Positions 52,256-62,626 of a DNA stretch of 64,000 bases are shown here, piece after piece (position 1 is the stretch's first letter; every line of letters starts with the position of its first letter). The stretch is from Azolla caroliniana (Eukaryota > Polypodiophyta): the NCBI GenBank assembly GCA_043228905.1, contig JBHGNT010000008.1:11222001-11286000 (forward strand), written 5' to 3'. The translations under genes were made by a program, and so were the position numbers. The notes below the pieces were generated by a model. The model was not told the DNA's origin, made no database searches, and saw only the letters and a list, made by a program, of their open reading frames with translations.

Positions 52256-55200
52256 ATATCTTCTCTAGATGTGCTTGGTCCAGGAATGGTAGGCCGCGTT
52301 CTTAGCAAGGTGAATGGCATTTTGGTTGTTGCAGTAGAGCCGGTATTCCTCCTATTGAATCCCTAGCTCTTTGATAAAGTCCTTCATCTATATTGCGTCC
52401 TTGCCGTCTTCCACAGCTACCATGTACGCCGCTTTTGTTGTTGATAGTGCAATGGACTTCCGCAACCTCGACTGCCATGATACGACTCCCCCTACATATG
52501 TCATGACGACTGGACCGGCTAGTATCCGCATCAGCCGACATATCCTAATTTGTAAAGCCTTCCAGTTGGGGTTTACCTAAGCCGAACTAGAGGCATATAC
52601 TCGAGGTGTCTTTCAAGTACCGGAGTATCCACTTGTTCCTGGATTGCTCATGAATCGACAGACTACTCCGACTGTGTATCCTATATTTCATCGGGTGCAC
52701 ACCATCGCGTACATGAAGCTTCTAATAGAAAAGGTATATAGTATATTCATCATATCCGACTTCTCTGCCTTTGTTTTCGGCCTCTTCTTTCCGAACAACT
52801 TATAGTTTGCCAGAAGTGTCGACCCTACCGGCTTCGCATCCGACATGTTGAACCCTTTAAGCACCTTAGTCACGTACTCCTCCTGTGATAGCCATAGCAA
52901 TTTCTTCGACCGGTCCTAGATTATGTGCATCCCCAATATCTGTCTCGCCAAACCTAAAACTTTCATTGAGAAGGTTTGGTTCAAAGCCTTCTTCAGATTT
53001 CCGATTTTGGTTCGGTCTGGTTCAACGATCAACATGTCATCTACATACAATAGGAGTATCAGGCAATCACCTCCATCAAATTTCTTCACGAACACGTAGT
53101 GGTCGGCTTGCTTCTTGTGGTACCCTTGGTCGATGTTCAAGGAGTCGAACTTCCGGTAACATTGCCGGAGAGCTTGCTTCAGACCGTATAAGCTCATCTT
53201 CAACCGGCACAATAGGTGCTCCTTCCCTCTCTTCTCAAATCCTTCCGGTTGCTGCATGTAGATCTCTTATTCGATGTTGCCATGTAGGAATGTTGTCTTG
53301 ACGTCCAATTGCTCTACCTCAAGGTCCATGCTTGCCGCTATGCTCAACACCGTCCGGATGGATGTCATCTTTACTACCGGGGCAAAGATATCATCGAAAT
53401 CTACTCCTTTCTTCTGTTGAAAGCCCTTCACCACAATCCGAGCCTTGTACCTCGGTGGATTTCCAGCATCTCCGGATTTCAGCTTGTACACCCACTTGTT
53501 TTGGAGTGCCCTCTTTCCTTTCGGCAACTTCATCAGTTCGTATGTGTGGTTCTGATGTAGGGAATCCTTCTCATCTTGCATGGCACTCAACCAATTGCAG
53601 TTGTGGGTGTCTTTCTTTGCTACTTCGAAGCTTTCCGGCTCCCCCTCATTGGTCAGCAATACGTGCTCCGCATTCGGAAATCTCCAAGGGCTCTTCTCTC
53701 TCTACGAGGGTATCTCCATCCTTGGTCTTGAACTATTGGTTCCTCTGTTTGTTCTCCAGCCGAATCCACTTCGGGGTCTTCACCGGTTCCAATGTCTAAA
53801 ACTTCTTCTTCGGTAGGTCCGGATTCTTGTCCGACTCCGACTGGTTCTTCGAGCGTCGTTCGGCTTCCGGCCGGATGAGTGCTTGTGTCTTTTAATCGAT
53901 CTCTATCGGTCAATCCGGAGTCCGCTATCTTTTTCTTCGACTCCCAATCGGCAATAGTCTTTGTGTTGCATGAAGACTATGTCTCGACTTCGGAACACCT
54001 TCTTGTTGACCAAGTCCCACGCTCGGTAGCCGAACTCATCATCATCATATCCGAGGAATATGCATGGCTGGGACTTCGGATCCAACTTTGCTCTCTTATC
54101 ATTTGCAACATGCATATAAGAGAGACAACCGAATACCTTCAGATGTTGGTAAGACATATCTTTACCAGTCCATACTCTCTATGGTCTGTCTCCTTCCAAG
54201 GGTGGTAAGGGTGATTTGTTAATCATGTACGTCACCGTCATCAACGCCTTAGCCCAAAATGTCTTGGATAACTTTGCATGTGCTAGCATGCTTCGAACTC
54301 TCTCCATTATGGTTTGGTTCATCCGTTTAGCCAGCCCGTTCAATTCCAACGTCTTTGGCACAGTGAATTCTAGTTGGATTCCTTTTGACCGACGTTACTC
54401 CTCGAACTGCCCCCAATATTCGCCTTTGTCATCTACTCGAACTACCTTTAGCTGTTGGGCAATTTCCCTTTCCACACTCGTGTGGAGCTCCTTGACGATG
54501 AACAACACCTAATCCTTCGTCTTCAACGGTGAGACCCACAACTTACGGCTTTGTTCGTCTATGAACGTCACGAAGTACTTTGATATGGCATGTGACTTCG
54601 TGTCCACTTGACACACATCAGTATGCACTAGCTCCAATGATGCATTCCATCTCATCAGTGGTCTTGACCGGAAGGAGGTTCGGTTTTGCTTGCCGGCCAA
54701 GCAATTGGTGCACTTCTCAAGATGCACGTCTTTTACCTCCGGAATGAGGTTATCTTCGGCAAGTCTTCTCATCCCCTTCTGGCTCATGTGACACAGTCTC
54801 TTGTGCCACAACTCACCGTCATTGTCAGATGCTATGTTCACTTCTTCCCGGCATATCTGAGCATGCATTAGGTACATCGTGTTGATCTTTTGGGCTTGAG
54901 CCACGATGAGGCTTCCTTTGCTGAGTTTCATGACTTGTTCCGGATGCTACCTGTGTAGCCTTCATCATCTAGCCGACCGACTGATATCAGGTTCAACCGA
55001 ACCTCCGGAATGTATCATACATCCTTCAACCGAACCTTCGGAATGTATCGGACATCCTTCAATCGAACCTCTGGAATGTATCATACATCCTTCAACCGAA
55101 CCTCCGGAATGTATCGGACATCCTTCAACCGAACCTCCGGTTGATGTCGTGAACCACACATCGCATATGCTTACAATTCAGCATCCACCTTCATTCCCCA

Positions 55201-56205
55201 TCCAGATAGAACCGTGATCTTTGGCTTTGTAGGATGAGAAGCATTTCCAGTCCGGTGTAAGGTGGACTGATGCTCCAGAATCAACAACCCACGTTGTCTC
55301 GTTGCCGACAAGGTTTAACTCATTCTCCTCGGTGATGAGCAGCAGTTCTTCTTCACTTGTCGCGATTGCCGACGTTGCTTTCCGATCCGGACCTTTCCGG
55401 TCCGAACTCTTCTTCAAATAAGTGGTGTCAGACATTTTCTCTTTCCGAAAATGCTGACAGTTCTTCTGGAAGTGCCCCGACTTCCCACAGTAGAAGCAAA
55501 TAGGCCTCCCCCTTGACTTTGATCTTGTCCCTGATTTGTCCCGGTTTTGGGGACGCCAATTTCGGCCTCTTCCCCGGTTTTGGTCATCTTCCGTAACCAA
55601 AGCCTTCAAGTTGGTTACAGATTCCCGATCCTTCCGGAGAGCTTCTTCATCTAGCAAGCTTTATTTTATCCTTGCTGGGGACAACTGCTTTCCTTCTGGC
55701 CCGGCGTTGCCCAACATGACAACTAGCGTCTCCCAACTATTCGGGAGGGAAGCGAGCAGGAGTAATGCAAGTACCTCGTCGGCCTGAGGTACTTCAAGTG
55801 AAGTTGTTTGATTTATAAGCCCTTGGATTGCATTTATGTGCTCTACCATGCTGGATCCATCTTGGTACCAGAGTCTCACTAACTTCCAGAATATCGAAAC
55901 CCAATTTACGGCATTTTTGCTCTCTGAGCATGGTGCCGATTTTCTCCAAGAGCACATGAGCCTTACTTTCTTCATTGAAGTTGTTGTACAGGCTCATGTC
56001 AATGAAGCACCGTATGTATGTCATCATCTTCATGTGCATCACCTCCCATGTCATGGCATTGATCTTGTCTGGTTTCTTGTCCCCGAACTGTACCAACAAC
56101 TAGTGATCTTTAACCACGAGCTTCTCCTTCATCTTCAACTTCCACACTAGGTAGTTGGAGCTGATGAGCTTGAACATGCTTCCAAATGACTCTTCCATTT
56201 TCTTG
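52256..56205 (-). pseudogene. B4 gag-pol remnant
   Basis: Family B polyprotein on the minus strand, many stops and frameshifts. Gag: MSLYNNFNEESKAHVLLEKIG, QDGSSMVEHINAIQGL; zinc knuckle CFYCGKSGHFQKNC near 55490; protease VVDSGASVHLTPDWK near 55270; LWHKRLCHMSQKG, CTNCLAGKQNRTSF; integrase HTDVC, FIDEQSRKLW, LNGLAKRMNQT (catalytic Glu of LAERMN changed to Lys); RT KARIVVKGFQQKKGVDFDD, YVDDMLIVE; RNase H at 52300-52560. A 33-bp repeat array interrupts the protease/preintegrase region. Confidence 0.9.
54992..55140 (-). repeat. 33-bp tandem array in B4 coding sequence
   Basis: Units at 54992, 55025, 55058, 55091 and a partial at 55124, each with aaccgaacctccggaatgta. Variants catacatcc and cggacatcc alternate, so it grew as 66-bp dimers. 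33 bp keeps the frame: the peptide motif YIPEVRLKDV is repeated. Confidence 0.9.
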
Positions 56206-56208
56206 TTC

Positions 56209-56220
56209 GCTCTGATACTA
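56209..56220 (-). other. B4 primer-binding site, one mutation
   Basis: TAGTATCAGAGC on the minus strand (normal TGGTATCAGAGC), before the 5' LTR. Confidence 0.88.
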
Positions 56221-56223
56221 GTT

Positions 56224-56462
56224 TGTGTGGAATAACGCTCGGCCACAACCAAAACTCAAACACTTTATGAAAGAACAAAACGGAAATGGAGGTTCGTACA
56301 TTTACACAAAAGAGACGACACAAGATGTTTACGTGGAAAGCCCTAATAGGGAAAAACCACGGGAGCCCACAGACTCCAACTATCACTATACGAGAAAAGA
56401 GGTACAACAGGAGACTCAGAGGCAACAACCTCGAGCTCTGTATCTTCGCCAACCGGCAACTT

Positions 56463-56540
<78 letters not shown>

Positions 56541-56788
56541 CTATTACGATACAACAAACAACAACAACAACACTAACATTCTGTTACAAAGTGATTGCCC
56601 TAAATCATATTTATACTTATATGACTTTACAAGCACACGAGAAACATATTTGCAGATATGTCCCCGGATTTGGTTCAGACCGGATACCTTCCGGTCCGGT
56701 CTGGTTGCTGCATCCGGTCCGGTTCCTTCCTTCGGCTCGTCCGCTCCGGCTCATCCGGATCCCATTCAGAGGGACCGAATTCCCAACA
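56224..56788 (-). mobile_element. B4 5' LTR
   Basis: Plus strand tgtgtggaataacgctcgg to attcccaaca, with a CT run at 56465-56537. Confidence 0.92.
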
Positions 56789-58085
56789 ATATTTGTCTCA
56801 CCGGACCCAGATCTTTCATTGAGAAGGTCCGGTTCAAGGCCTTCTTTAGATTCTCGGTTTTGGTTTGGTCCGGTCCAACAATCAGCATGTCATCCACATA
56901 CATCAGAAGTATCAAGAAGTCTCCTTTGTCAAATTTCTTCACGAAGACGCAATGACCAGCCTGCATCTTGTGGTATCCTTGGTTGGTCATGAAGGAGTCG
57001 AACTTCCAGTACCATTGTCGCAAGCTTGCTTTAGTTCGTATAAGCTCTTCTTCAACCGACACACTAGGTGCTCGTTCCCTTTCTTGATGAATCCTTCCGG
57101 ATGCCGCATGTAGATCTCCTCCTCGAGGTCTCCATGAAGGAACCCCCGTCTTTAAATCTAGCTATTCAACCTCGAGGTCCATGCTTGCCGCTATGCTCAG
57201 CACCATCCAGATGGATGTCATATATACTACTAGAGGAAAGATCTCGTCGAAATCCACTCCCTTCTTCTGTTGAAACCCTTTCACCACGATCCGAGCTTTG
57301 TACCTAGGTGGATTTCTAGCATCTCCCAATTTTAGCTTGTACACCCACTTGTTCCGGAGCGCTCTCTTTCCTTTTGGCAGCTCTGTCAATTCATATGTGT
57401 GGTTCTCATGTAGGGAATGCATCTCGTCCTGCATAACACTTAACCACTTGCAATTGTAGGTGTTTTTCTTTGCTTCTTCGAAGCTTTCCGGCTCCCCCTC
57501 GTCAGTCATTAAAACATGCTTTGGATACTAAAATCTCCAAGGGTCCCTTCTCTCTCTTAGAGGATATCTCTGTCCCTGGTTTTCGACTACTGATTCCTCG
57601 AACTGTTCTTCATCCAAGTCTGATTTGTCCGGTTCCAGTGTCTGATTCTTCTTCTTCGATCGGATCGGTTTCTTGTTTGACTCTTACCAGTTCTTCGAGT
57701 GTCATCCGGCTTCCAGTTGGATGGGTTCTAGCATCTTCTGACCGATCTCTGTTGGTTGACCCGGAGTTCGTTGTCTTCTTCTCCGACTCCCAGTCAATGA
57801 TTATATTGTCTTCCATGAAGACTATATCTCGACTCGGGAAAACCTTCTTGTCGACCAAGTCCCATACTCGATATCCAAACTCATCATCACTGTATCCAAG
57901 GAATATGCATGGCCGAGACTTCATATCTAATTTCCCTCTCTTGTCCTTTGCTACATGCATGTACGCAAGACACCCGAACACCTTTAGATGCCGGTTGGAC
58001 ACATCTTTGCCGGTCCATACTCGCTGCGATGTATCTCCTATGTTGAGGATGATCTGTTTATCACGTATGTCACTGTTTATCACGT
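56789..58085 (-). pseudogene. B3 integrase-RT linker and RT, right part
   Basis: Continuation of B3 beyond B4. RT: MYVDDMLIVGPDQTK near 56900, YHKMQAGHCVFVKKF, VKGFQQKKGVDFDEIFPLV, RNKWVYKLKLGDA. Linker: PCIFLGYSDDEFGYRVWDLVDKK and AYMHVAKDKRGKLD near 57930, then RVWTGKDVS. The frame ends at about 58085 beside a duplicated ctgtttatcacgt word, at the junction with G1. Gag, protease and 5' LTR of B3 are absent. Confidence 0.88.
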
Positions 58086-58244
58086 GCCCAGGCAAGTTCC
58101 CACTTGGCCTAATGGGTTGTCCCTATTCCAAGGATTAAAAGTACTCCTTTCCTTCTTTACCCTCTCGTTTAACCCTCATACTTTATCCACATGTATAGAA
58201 TACTATGGTAAAACTTACCACATGATATGGTCATGACCGTAACA
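58086..58244 (-). mobile_element. G1 3' LTR fragment and PPT
   Basis: On the minus strand a purine tract (aaaaaagggggagta, 58245-58259) is followed by TGTTACGGTCATGACC, a typical PPT/LTR start. Only about 160 bp of LTR remain before B3. Confidence 0.7.
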
Positions 58245-58259
58245 TACTCCCCCTTTTTT

Positions 58260-60800
58260 AAAACATTGCACTCTTGCAATGGAAAGTTAGGGAAGTTAGT
58301 TGTAAGTGTATTTTCGCGTTCCCATGTGGCATCTTTGTTAGACTTATCCATCCATTTTATTTTAAATTCTCCCATTATTTTAGAATGCAAATTCTCCCAT
58401 TGTTTTAACATTGAGAAATTTTTCTGGTACATGTGGTTTAGAAGATAATTCTTTAGAACTGACCAGAGTTTTAGTTGTCACTATATTGTCGCCAGAACCA
58501 AGAACTAGATGGATTTCAATGCGACTAGGAAGACCGAGACGATAGGCTGATGAACCAATGCGTTTGAGGCACTTACCTGTAGACAATGTCTTAGAATTGT
58601 GAGATACACGTAAAAATACCTTCTGTTCAAGGTTGAATACACTAGGTTGCCAATTATGATCGGCATAAAAACGCGCTCTATCTTGAGCAGTTTTTATATT
58701 ATCTCGTGCAATATGCAACATATCTTGCATATCCCGAAGAAAGTTTTGCGTAGTTCACAATTCATCATTATTTATATTAACTCAATCGGGGCTCGTGGAT
58801 GAAAACCATACACAAGAGGACTATATCCCATCGATGTATGTTTAGAGTTATAAGAAAACTCCAAAATTGGGTGATAACGTTCCCATTTTGTTGGCTTTGC
58901 ACCAACGTATGCTCTAAGCATGTCCTCAATAGTTTAATTTACTCGTTTTGTCTGTCCATCCGATTGAGATGATCTGTGGAGGTCATGCTCAATGTAGTTT
59001 CTAACTTCTTAAAGACTTGTTTCCAAATGTCACTAGCAAACTTTGTATCTCGATCACTCACAATATCCATTGGTAACCCATAAAAATGAAATAACTCCTC
59101 AATATTGGTAAGCCAATTCAGGAGTTATTATCATGATTTTGGTTTTGATAGCAATAAATCTGGCCATTTTAGTTAGTCGATCAACCACAACCCACATGGC
59201 ATCATGGCCTTTTGGGTGTGAGGAAGACTAACAATAAAATCCATGGATATACTTTACCACTTATTGTTGGGAATTTCCAAGGGATGTCAAAATCCATCGT
59301 CTTTAAGTCGCTTGGTTTTGTTAACCTGACAGTGGTGACATTTAGTCACATAGCTATGTATGTTAGGATGCATCTTACATCAATAGAATTGAGTGGAGAT
59401 AACAACGAGTGTGCAATATATTCCAAGGTGCCTTACTGAGGGTGCATCATGGCATTCAAAAAGAATTCTCTTGACCTTAGGCAAATTTGGAACACAAACC
59501 TTCCCATTACAGTAGAGCAGACCGTTTGCAATGTGGAAGGTTTCCTTCAAGGATGTGGTGGTGTCTGTTCCGCCTAGTACGTCGCAAAATAACTGTCATC
59601 AGGATAATTTCATAAAGTGATCATAAAGATCTAATGTTATTTTAGTGAAGCTAAGCATGTTAACTTCACGGATGCAACTTAGTGCATCAATGACAGTGTT
59701 CATGGAACCTTTACGACATCGTATGGAAAAATCAAAGTCCTAAATGAGATCAACCCATCATGCCTTACGACCTTTCAGGTCTTGTTGGTCATAAAAAAAT
59801 TTCAAGGACTCATGGTCCGTAGTTAGCACAAAACAATTTCCATAAAGATTATGGCGCCATGGCTTGAGCGCGTGAATAACTACAAATAATTCCTTTTCTT
59901 GAACGGTATACCGACATTGAGGAGAATCAAGTTTCTTATGCTCAAATGTGATTGGTTGACAATCTTGATATAATACGGCAACCTGAAAAGCTTTTGACTT
60001 GAAAAGGTTTTGAAGGATCTAGTAAAAGAAGCGAAGGAGCCTTTCACTCCAAGTCCTTGAGTTCCTTAAAGCAGAGATCTAGTGTAGCATTCCATACAAT
60101 AGGTTTTGTAGACTTACGCGTTTGACCTTTGAGAAGATCAGTAAACGACATTGTCAATTGGGAGTAATTATGAAGAGATTTTCACAAAAACCCGACAAAA
60201 CCAAGGAATGATCGAACTTCTCGAATATTCCGAAGAGTGGGCAAAGTTTGAGTTTTCTATGCAAGAAGGATCAATTTCAACTCGTTCAGTTATGAGATAT
60301 GCAAGATAAGTAATTGATTTCTTAAAGAACTCGCATTGTGAGATCTTCTCGTAGAATTGCTTGTCACTCAATGTTTATAAAACAAAGCGGACATGTTTAG
60401 TATGTTCTTCTAATGTACGGCTATAAACTCGAATATCATCCAAGAAAATAACGACAAATTTTCCAACTTGTTCTTGGAAAATGTCATTCATTGAAATGTG
60501 GTTGGAGCATTGGTCAAACCGAAAGGCATGACCAAAAATTCATAAGGGTAATAGTGCGTACGAAATGCCGTTCTAGGAACATCTTCCTCACTTATACAAA
60601 TTTGATGGTAGCCCATACAAAGCTCAAGTTTCGTAAAATATCAAGCTCCCTAGAGACAGTCAATTAGATCGTTAGCCCGGGGCCATGGATATGAATTCTT
60701 GATCGTCAGTTTATTCAAGCATCGGTAATTAATACACATACACCATGTGCCCTCTTTCTTTTTTACCAAGAGAACAGGTGCATCCCCATGGAGATTTACT
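58260..60800 (-). pseudogene. Gypsy chromovirus G1: RT, RNase H, integrase, chromodomain
   Basis: Ty3/gypsy pol in the order RT-RNase H-integrase-chromodomain, heavily mutated. [23 protein letters not shown] near 60760 (written in part), [13 protein letters not shown] near 60510. RNase H: LTTDHESLKFFYDQQ near 59810, YTVQEKELFVVIHALKPW. Integrase: CHHCQVNK, WVVVDRLTKMARFIAI near 59190, SDGQTKRVN near 58960. Integrase tail QDRARFYADHNWQPSVF at about 58660. Chromodomain-like FKIKWMDKSNKDATWE near 58330, which in chromoviruses directs insertion to heterochromatin. Many stops. 5' part missing beyond about 60800. Confidence 0.85.
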
Positions 60801-61199
60801 ATAACGTATATAACCCATTCGTAATGTGACTGTGACTCAAGGAGAAGGGACTCTCCCCAACGACCTGCATAAGGAAGAAGAGAAGTAAGAAAAAGGGATC
60901 GTGCATTAGCGAGGACAAAGTGCTACCGGACCGTGTACCGAGCTCTCTCTCTCTCCTCCTTCGGTTGTCATTCTCTGTGGGTTTTTGGGAGATCGTTGTC
61001 GCGAAGTTTCGCGCACGTGTGTTACTTGGGCGGGACCACGGGGGTCTTGGACTAGGGAGTACTCAAGGGATAGAGAAGACCGAAGTTTGCTTTACAACAA
61101 TACTACTTCCCGACCCCTTCCCGAGCAAGGTCTCATTGCCCTTTGTTTTGTGAGGCCAGTGGCTCTCGTTGATCATGACTCGTCGACCTTCTAAGATCA

Positions 61200-61690
61200 C
61201 CGCATGGGCAAGCCCGAAACGGTCCCTCGTCACGAGATGGCCGAACGTACAAGGAAGACACAAACACACACACAAAATGCTCGTACGTCTTTATGAGGAA
61301 GAGAGGTGCATGGGTACCCCCGAAACACTCCCTCGTCACAAGACGGCCAAACGTACAAGGAAGACACAAACACACACACAAATGCTCGTACGCCTTTATG
61401 AGGAGGAGAGGTGCATGGGCAAGCCCGAACGGTCCCCTCGTCACAACACGGCCGAACATACAAGGAAGACACAAACACACACACAAATGCTCGTACGCCT
61501 TTATGAGGAGGTGAGGTGCATGGGCACGCCCGAAACGCTCCCTCGTCACAAGACGGCCGAACGTACAAGGAAGACACAAACACACACACAAATGCTCGTA
61601 CGCCTTTATGAGGAGGAGAGGTGCATGGGCAAGCCTGAATGGTCCCCTCGTCAGAAGACAACCGAACGTACAAGGAAGGCATGAATAAAG
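61200..61690. repeat. 105-bp tandem repeat array
   Basis: aatgctcgtacg at 61276, 61381, 61486 and 61591, exact 105-bp spacing, 4-5 units. Each unit includes an acacacacac run and gtacaaggaagacac. 105 bp is 35 codons, so frames stay open on both strands (up to 208 residues). Confidence 0.92.
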
Positions 61691-62261
61691 AAAGAAGGAG
61701 AGAAAGAAACCACAATGATATCGACCAAAGAGATAAATACTTGTTCGATTCCAACGCAAGAGAACCCGTTATAAAATAGGGTTTTGTTTACAATGGCAAA
61801 TTATAGTTAACAACAAGCTCAATCAAAACATAAATATTAAATGCCCTTAGAGACAAAAGCAAATCCGAACAAAACGAAGGTGAACACATAAGCACCACCA
61901 AAACGCCAATCCCAACGAACCACGACCTCCCGAACGGCGAGCACACGGGTTCGCAACGACGAACGGGGCGGAGCAACGTCGAACCAACGACGCTTGGGCT
62001 CACAAGCACTTCGAGTGTCGACGCAATGAAGACGAGCACGTGGCGATGGGGGGGGTGAAGGGGTATGAGATGAAGAGAAGTGGTGAATAAGAAGATGAAT
62101 AGTTTCGAAGGAAAATTGGCGATAGTTTCCTCCTCCCCAAAATGTCCTCCCGAATGAGCCCCCGTCGACCTCCTTTTATAGGAAAAAAAGAAGGGGGGGT
62201 CGCCAAATTTGTCTTCAATGAAAAAGGAATAAAATTCCTTAAATCACGCTGCACTATAAGT

Positions 62262-62315
62262 CCAAATTCGAACTGTGCACCTCTAGCTAGTAGTCAATGT
62301 GACTATCCATTAGCC
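62262..62315 (-). other. tRNA-like A and B box words
   Basis: Minus strand GGGCTAATGGATAG (A-box-like) and CAGTTCGAATTTGG (B-box-like), with the same spacing as the pair in S1 (19779-19827). No cloverleaf. Confidence 0.4.
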
Positions 62316-62626
62316 CACTAACTCTCTTTTATATAATATATAATTCTATCTCTATAAATTCATAGCCTGACTCCCCTCTACCTTTTATCTCTCCTCTCTC
62401 TTACTTTTTGCACGAGCTTCTATACCTCCTTTTCACCCTTTCTTTTCCTTTTTATTTTGCATATGCACAATTAATCGCTTTTGTGTGCACACACATTGCA
62501 CATGCACATTTTTTACCCCCTCCTTTCACCGTTTTTTCTCACTCTCGAGCACGCCACATCACGACATCCACCCCCACCAAACCGCACATCCTCCGGTATG
62601 TGCCAAGAATGGCGGGCTGAGGATGG

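Larger units (their letters stand above)
46035..56788 (-). mobile_element. Copia element B4, nested in B3 and hosting B5
   Basis: LTRs 46035-46600 and 56224-56788. Flanks atatc (46030-46034) and atatt (56789-56793) form a 5-bp target duplication with one mismatch. B3 RT sequence continues across the two flanks (LGMHI to SMKDLGP). Confidence 0.92.
60840..62626 (-). mobile_element. Presumed 3' region and long LTR of gypsy G2
   Basis: Follows the G2 integrase stop. On the minus strand a purine-rich ggagggggtaaaaaa (about 62505-62520) precedes TGTGCATGTGC, a candidate LTR start. A TATA box (TATAAAAGGA, 62180-62171) lies about 330 bp further, and the 105-bp tandem repeats after that. The inner LTR end and the boundary with G1 cannot be fixed without the other LTR, which is outside the window. 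Confidence 0.45.

Noticed and set aside
61200-61690. Possible CRISPR array
   Set aside because: Contiguous 105-bp tandem copies without unique spacers, in a plant context.
61133-61759. 208-residue Cys/Leu-rich frame and its opposite-strand partner
   Set aside because: Produced by the 105-bp tandem repeat; both strands are open equally.
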